A DNA stretch of 64,000 nucleotides from Xylophilus sp. GOD-11R. Lineage in GTDB: Bacteria > Pseudomonadota > Gammaproteobacteria > Burkholderiales > Burkholderiaceae_C. Below the pieces are notes generated by a model. That model was not told where the DNA came from. It worked only from the letters and a program-made list of their open reading frames with translations, and did no database searches. The stretch is from assembly GCF_033546935.1 (NCBI RefSeq), contig NZ_CP137854.1, forward strand, positions 4,588,001-4,652,000. Direction: 5' to 3'. Numbering within the stretch: the stretch's first letter is position 1; each line of letters opens with the position of its first letter. Below, piece after piece: positions 29,901 to 36,285 of the stretch. The position numbers and the translations under genes were made by a program.

Positions 29901-32049
29901 CACCAGCGCGCACGGCGACGCCACGGCGTACGGCGCGGTCAGCGCGGTCGGCGAAGGCGTGCGTGTCGCCGCACCCGAAGGCCAGGCCACCTTCGGCGGC
30001 GGCACGGTCGACCTGCACGCCGCCGTCACCAGCGACAGCACCAGCAGCTCGCGCAAGGAATACGGCATCGACATCGGCGCCCACATGCTCGGCAACATCG
30101 TGCCCAGCCAGGGCGCGGGCCACAAGCTGACCGACACCGCAGCCGTCAGCGCCACCACCCTGCTGCGCAACCGGATCAGCGGCGCCGACGTGTACGTGGG
30201 CGCCACCCAGGGCGATGTCCACATCGCCGGCACCGACATCGCCACGCCCGGCGACCTGACCTTCTCCGCACCCCACGGTCGCGTCTTCCTCGACGGCCAG
30301 CAAACCGCCGCCGAGACCGCCGCCCACCATTTGGAAAGCGATGTCTTCTACCAACGCGCCAAGGGCGCAGGCGGCGTCGAGCAGACCACCCAGTACAACC
30401 GCCTCGACGCCGGTCGCATCGTCTACGACACCCCCGGCGTCGCCGCCCAGGTCGGCAGCAAGGACAGCGTCGAGGAATTGGCGAAGCAGCCCGGCATGGC
30501 CTGGATCGGCGCCCTCGCCAACGACCCGGCCCTGGCCGGGCGCGTCGACTGGACCCGCCTGCAGGACACCAGCCAGCACTGGGACTACCGCCAGCAAGGC
30601 CTGACCCAGGCCGGCGCCGCGGTGCTGACCGCCGTGGTCATGTACGTCACCTACGGTGCGGCCAGCGGACTCGGCGCTGCGGCCGGCAACGCGGCGGCCG
30701 TCGGTGCCGGCGAGGGCGTGGCGCTGGCGGGCGGCGGTGCGTTTCTCACCGGCACGGGCGCCGCCATGGCGGGCGTCGTGGCCGGTGCGACCACCGCCGC
30801 CTTCTCCGCCCTGGCCGCCCAGGCCGCGATCGCCGTCGCCAACAACCCTACCGATCCCGGCAAGGCATTGGAGCAACTGGGCAGCAGCGCCAACGTGCGC
30901 GGCCTGGTCGCCGCCATGCTCACCGGCGGCGCCCTGGCCGGTTTGAACCTCGTACCCACCGGTGCACCAACGCCCGGCGCCGGGTCACAGGCCTTCGTCA
31001 ACCAGCTCGGCCAGAACCTGCAGGCCGGGCTGGCGCGGGCGGTGGTGAACACGGCGGTGTTCGGTGGGAGTCTGGAGGACCACCTCAAGGCTAGCCTGCA
31101 ATCGGCCTTGCTCGATACGGTCGCCGCCCAGACCGCGTTCGCCATCGGCGACATGAACCTCGATGGTTTCAGCGGTTCCGTCGCCCATGCCATGGCCGGA
31201 TGCGCCGTTGGCGCAGCGCGCTCGGGTGGCAGTTGCGAGGCCGGCGCGCTCGGCGCGGTCGTCGGCGAGATCAGCGGCGAACAGTTCGGCTTCGACGACA
31301 ACGGCAACCTCCGACCGGGCGCCATCGAGATGGCCTCGATGCTCGGCGCCGTGGCTGCCGCGATGGCGGGCATGGACGGGGACCAAATCAACCTGGCGTC
31401 GGGCGCTGCCGGCAATGCTGCAGCCAACAACGCGCTGTCCCACTTCGTCGACAAGGCGCTGGGCAAGCTACGGTCGACGCTCCAGGCACTCGAACTCCGG
31501 CCGCTGGCGGATTCGCAGAAGGCGATTTCCGACTACCTCGACAGTGCGGCTGCTCGCGGCGGATTGAACGACAAGGAGATCGCAGCGCTTGGGGCGCTGT
31601 ATGCGCTGAATGAGGCGCTGTTTCCGACGAGCATGCTGGATGTGGCCGGGCCGATCGGGCGGGCTGTCCGTCGGGCGGGTGGGTTGATCAAGGCGGGGGC
31701 GAAGGCGGAGGATGCGGCTGCCGTTGCGATCAAGGAAGTTAAGTCGGGAACTTACGTTCCCACTGTCAATGCGGTCGGAAATATGAAGGAGTTCCTGAAA
31801 TCACCGGGGTTTGGTAGCGAACTGGCCGAAAATTCCACACGTACGAATAGGATATACGACGGGCAGACGATTTTTAGGGCAACTGAGGACATTAGGAATA
31901 TTCCCAAAGGCAGTTACTTCTATCTTGACGGATTGCATAAAGATCACTTGGAAGTATTTGACTCAAACGGAAAATTTGACCTTGCCGTAAACTTAGATGG
32001 ATCCATTAATGTACCCAAAACATCGGCCGGAAATGGAAGGAGGATATGA
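23965..32049 (+). CDS. CdiA/FhaB-type two-partner-secretion exoprotein
   Basis: With the GTG start at 23965 the protein has 2,694 residues and begins VNKQLHRIIFNAARGQHM, the extended signal peptide region of TPS exoproteins; an ATG at 23920 is less likely. The TPS domain is at about residues 56-295 with the NPAGI motif near 165. Filamentous haemagglutinin repeats (LDNRGGRL-type) follow, broken by a Pro-rich insertion at about 401-460 and a non-repeat domain at about 1100-1600 with a close Cys pair (GRCSTACV, near 1245). A second repeat block leads to a DUF637-like region at about 2150-2500. The VENN position reads AANN. From about residue 2592 codon use turns A/T-rich, and about 100 residues form the toxin candidate (D2655, H2658, H2661, E2663). 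No cdiB is nearby. Confidence 0.88.
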   Translation: MNKQLHRIIFNAARGQHMAVAETAPSHQSPGTRSSTSRPAVLAVCLLVLPAQAQITADPAAPGGQRPTVLLAPNGVPLVNIQTPSAAGVSRNTYGRFDVGTPGAILNNSRTNTQTQLGGWVQGNPWLAGGGARVILNEVHSGAPSRLRGPIEVAGQRAEVIVANPAGISVDGAGFINASRVTLTTGVPVFSGGDLESFRVRQGTVTVEGLGLDAGSADYAAILARSVAINAGLWARNLTVAAGAHDASPDAASITSAVGTPADKPTFALDVAALGGMYANKIWLIGTEAGLGVRSAGGLSAGGDLVVTADGRLEIGGTVQAKGSARLASTSGDVATTGTVSADLLAIDSARDIVNTGTLSATRLALHAGQDIDNRGGTLRQTGAAELQVDAGVLDNTAGTIGPRPPAASPSTGQPPATEPAPAPVSPSDPATPPATPVTPATPASDGTTLQPAVDRTPGTIAAAGTLRNSRGTIQGDGGIALGTTHLDNEGGFASVQRIAPPLRSLANRHGTLNVAGALVVDAASLDNREGRLQAGSLAIATSGDIDNTAGSIVAREGARLDVGRDIRNDAGTVQAGTTLQLTAGSAVTSRAGTLQAVGAGSSLQLQAKAIDATGGRIVNTGSGAARIAADRTLTLDDDAVVAAGGTLALAADSIRMGAGSAVSSASAMTVQADTALHNAGIVGTTSHSHAALTVQAGALDNRGGRLQSDGDLRIATTGAIDNRTGVLRSGADLALQAGGDIANQGGAIEVIAERAALTVRSGARLDNDGGHLTHNGSGASEVQARAIDNGSGAIVVAGALTLAADRIDNAVGGTLVAGAALDLQARERLVNRGLVSSGGRLGIDAAGAALDNHAGRITAAGGTHIAADRIDNTGGVLATTVGSRGALKLQTTRLENGGGTVSADGALHITLAGDALTEGLLHAGTDLDLAVQGRLTNAGTLEAGSTLRGMATALENRTGARMRADSVELQADRAIDNAGEIQGEAVALQADAITNTGAITGGDVRLQARTIANVGDPALVGATRTVSLWAGERVDNLDGATVYSAGDVRIGAAPPDDDAPAGQTGVFLNRGATVEAGRHVDIAADTLQNRRSVAIDTVQVLAEDHTLTMPDWWHNGSANPGSYAGAVNGTNFSAYEVFYLDPADIVENSSFITPDGQRVGRAVVRTHADDTLYFSAHAGRNGAYGHRERLTASDGTRVVYYQERSDGVANPDQVAGAADTAIWPAQRVITDWDTAVPVDAAYGRCSTACVMLVAPFQYTDPTTTILRDSQRVIAPDHHLSELRRDVTTTVTEDRASLGTPARILAGGDMRLDLGSRLENHHGDILAAGRLDILEATPGAVQVDNVSTTLYRRYGFDGTSTLANGNSIAYHAPEIAEVIGSTGGAMSGAQGVSITARTVRNTDLAAGTAANIVDEVRLASGNQLPQGSAVAADARQAFPATEASAPGALFRAQPANGVPYLFETRPEFASYRRWLASDYLLDALGLDPARMQKRIGDGFYEQRLINEQVARLTGRRRLDGYASDEAQFLALMDAGATYARQFGLAPGVALSADQMARLTSDIVWLQTETVTLADGNTQQVLVPRVYLAHVGPDRLRPEGALITGREIDIEADDIVNRGGTIGGADTRRATLVASADIVNQGGAVQAALLGLKAAGDIRNESLTSTQQWQQASGPAGTSQSATSASNTGRLLAGQALVVDAGRDFVDTGGQIRSGGSAAIRAGRDVVLDAQVTGAEQSDRVGNATHDRATADVRGSRIDVAGDLVVVAERDIRGEAAAIRSGGDTLLHAGNDIQLGSATETRESAMETDADNHLLERTTHQVASSVKAGGHLALQALNDIHAPGVQLDAGQNLTVIAAHDVVLEAARDSTELDQASRTSGGIVNRTETDTRQQASSTARVAGLSGDQVTVRGGRDVLLEGAQIDGEHGALVFADRALVAGAAYSTENLAESRSRTTNVLGRRGVATESTHDRVTAQGSSITSAHGDATAYGAVSAVGEGVRVAAPEGQATFGGGTVDLHAAVTSDSTSSSRKEYGIDIGAHMLGNIVPSQGAGHKLTDTAAVSATTLLRNRISGADVYVGATQGDVHIAGTDIATPGDLTFSAPHGRVFLDGQQTAAETAAHHLESDVFYQRAKGAGGVEQTTQYNRLDAGRIVYDTPGVAAQVGSKDSVEELAKQPGMAWIGALANDPALAGRVDWTRLQDTSQHWDYRQQGLTQAGAAVLTAVVMYVTYGAASGLGAAAGNAAAVGAGEGVALAGGGAFLTGTGAAMAGVVAGATTAAFSALAAQAAIAVANNPTDPGKALEQLGSSANVRGLVAAMLTGGALAGLNLVPTGAPTPGAGSQAFVNQLGQNLQAGLARAVVNTAVFGGSLEDHLKASLQSALLDTVAAQTAFAIGDMNLDGFSGSVAHAMAGCAVGAARSGGSCEAGALGAVVGEISGEQFGFDDNGNLRPGAIEMASMLGAVAAAMAGMDGDQINLASGAAGNAAANNALSHFVDKALGKLRSTLQALELRPLADSQKAISDYLDSAAARGGLNDKEIAALGALYALNEALFPTSMLDVAGPIGRAVRRAGGLIKAGAKAEDAAAVAIKEVKSGTYVPTVNAVGNMKEFLKSPGFGSELAENSTRTNRIYDGQTIFRATEDIRNIPKGSYFYLDGLHKDHLEVFDSNGKFDLAVNLDGSINVPKTSAGNGRRI

Positions 32050-32447
32050 TGATTGACCTCGATTTATGCTCAGAGACGCTTGCAATCATTGCAAATTTAA
32101 ATGGCATTTCTCGAGATCAACTCGATCGGGAAGAAAGCGTTGAAGGAGAAAATTTTCTCTGGAAAAACAATTACAAAATATCATTACAAAAAAACGTTAC
32201 AACCAACATTTCATACTTAATTAGCGCCTTTAAGCTCGCGAATGATGCCATTGATAATGGCGACAAATTGACGGCAATGATGGGGCTTGCTTTGGCTCAC
32301 TCGGAAGCAAAACGTCTCGAAAACATATTTGCAGGCATTCAGGAGGATTCGCTAAGAATGCTTAAAATTGATGGGCGATTTAATTGGCCTCCAATCCCGG
32401 AGAAATATGAAATACCCGAAAAGTATAATTTTCAAGGTCGACGATGA
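32046..32447 (+). CDS. Probable CDI immunity protein of the resident toxin
   Basis: A 133-residue, soluble, mainly helical protein whose ATG overlaps the cdiA stop codon. The strong site AGGAGG at 32038-32043 precedes two adjacent possible ATGs (32046 and 32049). Position, coupling and low GC content are those of a cdiI gene. I do not recognise the family by name. The C-terminus reads WPPIPEKYEIPEKY, and the same signature (WPEIPEDYELPKKY) ends the broken gene at 33686-34422, so a family of related immunity proteins is present. It should bind and neutralise the C-terminal domain of the upstream exoprotein. Confidence 0.75.
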   Translation: MMIDLDLCSETLAIIANLNGISRDQLDREESVEGENFLWKNNYKISLQKNVTTNISYLISAFKLANDAIDNGDKLTAMMGLALAHSEAKRLENIFAGIQEDSLRMLKIDGRFNWPPIPEKYEIPEKYNFQGRR

Positions 32448-32804
32448 AATTAATTGCGTTATTTTTAGTAATTTTTTTTGGCGAGCACAATGAGTGCGGC
32501 GCCATATGACGGCATCATGATTATGATCGAGAGAGGCAAGTTTAACCCGATGCGCCAACAATCAAGGAAATCATTAAAGTCGCAAGCGCTTTAGAAATTA
32601 AATATCCAAGCATTAGCACGGACTGATTCGACCGAAGACGAGAGATCGAAATCGCCGAGGCAACGCAAAACCTCACCGATCACTGATGAGTTGCGGCAGA
32701 TCATTAATAATCACGAACTTAAAATCGATCTGAACGCTATTGAATCAGCCAAGTTTTATATGGAGCATAACGAGTGCGGGCTCGCTTATAACGAATTGCC
32801 CTAA
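32444..32804 (+). pseudogene. Degenerate small immunity-like genes
   Basis: An ATG overlapping the stop of the previous gene opens a 21-residue frame (MKLIALFLVIFFGEHNECGAI) that stops at 32507. Another frame, interrupted near 32530, gives APTIKEIIKVASALEIKYPS. From about 32610 to 32804 a third frame without a start codon ends ELKIDLNAIESAKFYMEHNE followed by CGLAYNELP. The repeated EHNECG suggests two decayed copies of one small gene family, and the last frame resembles MafI-like immunity proteins as I recall them. All are A/T-rich and none looks functional. The 140 bases after 32804 hold no supported gene. Confidence 0.5.
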
Positions 32805-32945
32805 TTTTCTTCAAACTAAGGCAGTGCGCCCCGATCTTGAAAACTTGGTTAAAGGCTCGCAGCATTAGACATAATTTATTCAGCGACAAGCACGGGTTAT
32901 TTTTGCGCCGAAAACCCCGTCTTATCCTGTCAGCAAGTCGCAAAA

Positions 32946-33056
32946 TTAGCCGTAAATCTTTTCCAAATGCTCCACCAGCAACTCGCTCACCCGCCGCTGC
33001 GCCCGCATCGGCGTGGACGTGTGGTCCGCCCCGTCGACCAGATGGAAATGGAATTA
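32946..33056 (-). pseudogene. Copy of the 3' end of the downstream hydrolase gene
   Basis: Reading leftward, this stretch encodes FHFHLVDGADHTSTPMRAQR followed by RVSELLVEHLEKIYG and a stop. The intact hydrolase at 34447-36285 ends FHFHLVDGADHTFTPLWAQR, then RVSELLVRHVEQAYG and a stop. About 36 codons and the stop position are conserved, with many silent differences, so the fragment is a diverged paralogous 3' end rather than a recent tandem copy. It lies 1.4 kb upstream of the gene it resembles and is joined at its 5' side to unrelated DNA. Confidence 0.85.
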
Positions 33057-33156
33057 GCTCACGAGGCGTGCATCAGCAATAAGTGGGCTTGATTGATTTT
33101 CGCCCATTGAGCGACACCGACAAATCCGGAAATCATAATTTAATCGTCAAGTAAAT

Positions 33157-33522
33157 ATGGCTAGAAAAAAACAACCGACAATAGTCCATGATAAAGCTTG
33201 GGTCACCCTCATGGCGGCAGCTGAGCCGTATATTTCCCGTGGTGCCGTTTTTAGATGCCATGACGCCAAGTGGCCTTACGAATCAATTGTCGATTTTATG
33301 CTTATTCTTGATACAGGTTCGCCGAGCGGCTTTGCATTGATAGTTGCGACTGGCTACAAATCCGGGCATGTTGTCCGTTGCTTACCGAGCGAAGCTCGCA
33401 CCAAAGAAGCTGCTTACGCCATTTCGAGAGAATGGCTACAAAAAAACTGGAATGAATGGATTTACGAAGAGTGTGACTTAAATAAAGTTTTGATCACCAA
33501 TCACTACTCCATCGGCATGTGA
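33157..33522 (+). CDS. Imm45-family immunity protein (orphan)
   Basis: A 121-residue protein with the block GAVFRCHDAKWPYESIVDFM at about residues 29-48, then ALIVATGYKSGHVVRCLPSEAR and EWLQKNWNEWIYEECDLN. That run of motifs matches my recollection of the Imm45 immunity family found behind polymorphic toxins. It is intact but has no toxin gene in front of it. A weak A/T inverted repeat follows. It probably protects against a toxin formerly encoded here or carried by competing strains. Confidence 0.6.
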   Translation: MARKKQPTIVHDKAWVTLMAAAEPYISRGAVFRCHDAKWPYESIVDFMLILDTGSPSGFALIVATGYKSGHVVRCLPSEARTKEAAYAISREWLQKNWNEWIYEECDLNKVLITNHYSIGM

Positions 33523-33542
33523 TTTTGTTTTCTCCTTAATTT

Positions 33543-33576
33543 AGTGAATTAAAATTTAAATAATATTAAATTCACT
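33543..33576 (+). terminator. Possible A/T-rich hairpin after the Imm45 gene
   Basis: AGTGAATT (33543-33550) can pair with AATTCACT (33569-33576) across an A/T-rich loop, about 20 bases after the stop codon. There is no clean T-run, so it is a weak terminator candidate. Confidence 0.3.
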
Positions 33577-33609
33577 GACCGGCAATTGCAATTATCTGAA
33601 AAATCTAAA

Positions 33610-33702
33610 TACGAGACACCCGGCATCGTCGCCCAGGTCGGCAGCAAGGACAGCGCCGAGCAACTGGCGAAGCAGCCCGAATCAAATGAAGAGATTTATT
33701 GA
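33610..33702 (+). pseudogene. Displaced fragment of cdiA (pretoxin region)
   Basis: Bases 33610-33678 repeat bases 30424-30492 of the exoprotein gene with about 62 of 69 identical and the same reading frame. The fragment encodes YETPGIVAQVGSKDSAEQLA then KQP; the resident protein has YDTPGVAAQVGSKDSVEELA then KQP at about residues 2154-2176. The frame then runs seven codons (ESNEEIY) to a TGA, so the toxin that once followed has been lost. The GC content of this stretch contrasts with its A/T-rich surroundings. Confidence 0.85.
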
Positions 33703-34422
33703 CTCTCTCCAGCAAACGCTCAACGCCTTGAGCATGGGGGCTTCAATTCGGAGCCTAAGTTTCCCATATGCTGCAATGTCAACCCTGCCACGTGACCTAG
33801 AAGCCGAGTTCAATAATCTTGACTCCTCCATAAAGTCACTTGGCACCGCGATGGAAGATCGGGATTGGTTGGCAATTCAAATCCTGCTTTCGCTGGTCCG
33901 GACGGCAGCCCACATGCTTGGAAATTCATTTGAGAATCTTGGATCACGACTTACAGAAATTTTTTATCTTTTGCGCCGTTTTATGTCGCTGACCCAGCGC
34001 CCGACCGGCTGTATGAGAATAATGAAAAAACCAGCAAGGATCTCATCGAAGAAATCATATTCAGCACGATTGACATACTCACAACATTGCAGCGAGAAGT
34101 TATAAGCCCGAACTTCTCCCAAAATGATTCTTCTGAACAGCAAATTCTGCCGTCGGCCTTGAGCATAAGCTGCGAGCTGTCTTGCCTGGAAGATTCGATG
34201 GATGAAATAACGCGGCTTTCAAAAGCAGGCTCGCTGCACGACGCAGCACGCCACATTCAGCTGGCAGTGAAAAGTGCCAAGTCGCTCAATGCAAACTTTG
34301 AAGACATATATTATTTTTGCATGGCGAACAGATGCAAAATGACCAACCCTCGCTGGCCTGAAATCCCCGAAGATTATGAGTTGCCGAAAAAATATAAAGT
34401 TAATTATATATTTCCCAGATAA
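33686..34422 (+). pseudogene. Frameshifted or duplicated immunity gene
   Basis: An ATG at 33686 overlaps the truncated cdiA fragment and opens a frame ending at 34105. Its first 90 codons look real, with an LSLVRTAAHMLGNSFENLGS segment, and then the coding character fades. From about 33960 another frame continues with PDRLYENNEKTSKDLIEEII and runs to 34422, ending WPEIPEDYELPKKYKVNY. The two parts resemble each other (LEAEFNNLDSSIKSL... against CELSCLEDSMDEITRL...). It is therefore either one two-repeat gene with a frameshift near 33950 or two truncated paralogues. The C-terminus is clearly related to the immunity gene at 32046. Confidence 0.6.
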
Positions 34423-34446
34423 ACCAACCTACACGCGCCCCACTCG

Positions 34447-36285
34447 CTACCCGTAAGCCTGCTCCACATGCCTCACCAGCAGCTCACTCACCCGCCGCTG
34501 CGCCCACAGCGGCGTGAATGTATGGTCCGCCCCGTCGACCAAGTGAAAATGAAACTTCGGCTCCCGCTGCAACTTGGCCGCGCCCTCACCGAGGTGGATC
34601 TCCACCTCGTCCAACCCGCCGTCGTTGGCGCTGAACAGCATCACCACGTTCACCCCGCGATGCAGCAGCCCCTTGAACAAGGCCAGCACGTCGGTCGACT
34701 CCTGCAGCTGGCTCAAGGGAACCGTCTGTCCGCCCCGGGCGATGGAGCCGATGCGGCTGGCGACGCGTTTGCGCATCACGTTGGCCACACCGAAGGCGAT
34801 GCGCTTCACGTCGACCTTGCCGCGCACCATACGGCTCCAGGTCTTGCGATCGAACGCACGCTCCCGGTAGAAGCGCAGCGAGCGGATGCCCTTGCGGCGG
34901 CGCGCTTCCAGTGAATCGCCCTCGCGCCAGTTGTAGCTCTGCGGGTTGATCATCACGATGCTGGTGACCGCCGGCTCGGCGATGGCGCCGCGGAACGACA
35001 GGTAGGCGCCCGAGCACATGCCCACCAGCACCACGTGTTCCACGCCCAGCGCTTTCAGGAAGGCGATGGCGTCGTGCACCTCGTCGATGGAATGGCGCGC
35101 GAACAGGTGGTTGTCGCGCTGGCCAGGCGAGGCCGGACTGTCACCGACGCCGCCGATGTCCATGCGCAGCGCGAGGAACCCCCGCGCCGCCAGCGTCCGG
35201 CCCTCGTGCACGTTCATGCGGTTGGGGCCGATGTGGTGGTTGGAGCCGGTGGTGACGAAGAGCACCGCGGTCTTGCCGCGCGTGGCGTGCGGCTCGACGG
35301 GCGCGGACAGGATGCCGAACAGGTTGCCGTGCGCACCGAAGCGCACCGGGGTGTCTCGCACCGGCACGCGGCCGTCGTCGACCGGCACCACGCCGTCGGT
35401 GTCGACGCTGGCGTGCGCGCGCTCGCCCTGCATCGGGTAGCGCGCCTCCAGCCAGTCGCGGACCTGGGTCAGCGCCTCGTCCGGAACGATGGCGTCGAAG
35501 GTGTCGCGCATCATGGCCGCGTAGCCGCCGACGGCGCTCTGCGTGACCTGGCAGCCGATGCCGTCGAGGTGACGCGAGAGCTTGTCGTTCTGCGGAATGT
35601 CGTCGCGCGCCAGCAGCAGCACATGGCGCCCGGCCAGGTTGTCGGCGGTGGCGAGGGCGGTGAGATCGAGCTCGGTCAGGGCTTCGATGGATTCGGGCGT
35701 GAGCAGGTAGCCGCCGGCTTCTTCGCCGGGTGAGTCTTCGCCAAAGGCAGCGTGCCGCTCGGCGCTGCCGTCGGCGTTGCGCATGCGGCGCATGGCGAGC
35801 ATTTCGCGCAGGTAGAGCCGGCCCGAGGTGAAGGGCGCCCAGGCGACGATGCTGTCGGCGCGCGAGGCGGCCGCACCGGCAGTCGCGGCGGCGGCCAGCG
35901 CCAGGGTGCCGCCCATGCGCACACCGAACAGCGCGACCCGGCTCGCGCCGCTGGCCTGCTGGCCGAATTCGGTCGCGGCGGAAACGCCGTGCAGCCAGGC
36001 CGGCACGCGCGCCGGGTATTCGTCGGTGCCGGCGGAGTCGCCGGTGCCGTGGTGGTCGTAGCGCAGCACCGCGAAGCCGTCGAAGGCCAGGCGCATGGCC
36101 AGTTCGCGGTAGTGGCGATGGGTGCAGATGGCGTCGTAGCCGATCGGGTTGCAGAGCACGACCAGGCAGTCGCGGCTGCCGCCGTCGGGCGCGGCGGGCG
36201 GGTGGTACCAGCCGAACAGGCTGCCGTGCGCATGGTCGAAGGCGACCGGACGGGCGTCCAGGGATACGGGGAGCGTGCTGGTCAT
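34447..36285 (-). CDS. Two-domain alpha/beta hydrolase without serine nucleophiles
   Basis: A 612-residue protein made of two alpha/beta hydrolase domains, at about residues 1-285 and 310-612. In the first, the nucleophile elbow GxSxG reads G121-V-R-M-G125, with arginine in place of serine. In the second it reads G422-M-C-S-G426, with cysteine in that place. The second keeps an Asp-containing SANDGG loop and a late DGADH histidine. The domains recall the two exosortase A system-associated hydrolases, here in one chain, but no exosortase is in the window. It is the last gene of the carrier-protein cluster, overlapping the GH2 gene by four bases. The second domain may be a thiol acyltransferase or thioesterase. 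Confidence 0.75.
   Translation of the reverse strand: MTSTLPVSLDARPVAFDHAHGSLFGWYHPPAAPDGGSRDCLVVLCNPIGYDAICTHRHYRELAMRLAFDGFAVLRYDHHGTGDSAGTDEYPARVPAWLHGVSAATEFGQQASGASRVALFGVRMGGTLALAAAATAGAAASRADSIVAWAPFTSGRLYLREMLAMRRMRNADGSAERHAAFGEDSPGEEAGGYLLTPESIEALTELDLTALATADNLAGRHVLLLARDDIPQNDKLSRHLDGIGCQVTQSAVGGYAAMMRDTFDAIVPDEALTQVRDWLEARYPMQGERAHASVDTDGVVPVDDGRVPVRDTPVRFGAHGNLFGILSAPVEPHATRGKTAVLFVTTGSNHHIGPNRMNVHEGRTLAARGFLALRMDIGGVGDSPASPGQRDNHLFARHSIDEVHDAIAFLKALGVEHVVLVGMCSGAYLSFRGAIAEPAVTSIVMINPQSYNWREGDSLEARRRKGIRSLRFYRERAFDRKTWSRMVRGKVDVKRIAFGVANVMRKRVASRIGSIARGGQTVPLSQLQESTDVLALFKGLLHRGVNVVMLFSANDGGLDEVEIHLGEGAAKLQREPKFHFHLVDGADHTFTPLWAQRRVSELLVRHVEQAYG

Noticed and set aside
32837..33082. 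An 81-codon plus-strand frame
   Set aside because: It runs across the hydrolase 3' fragment on the opposite strand and has no protein-like composition.
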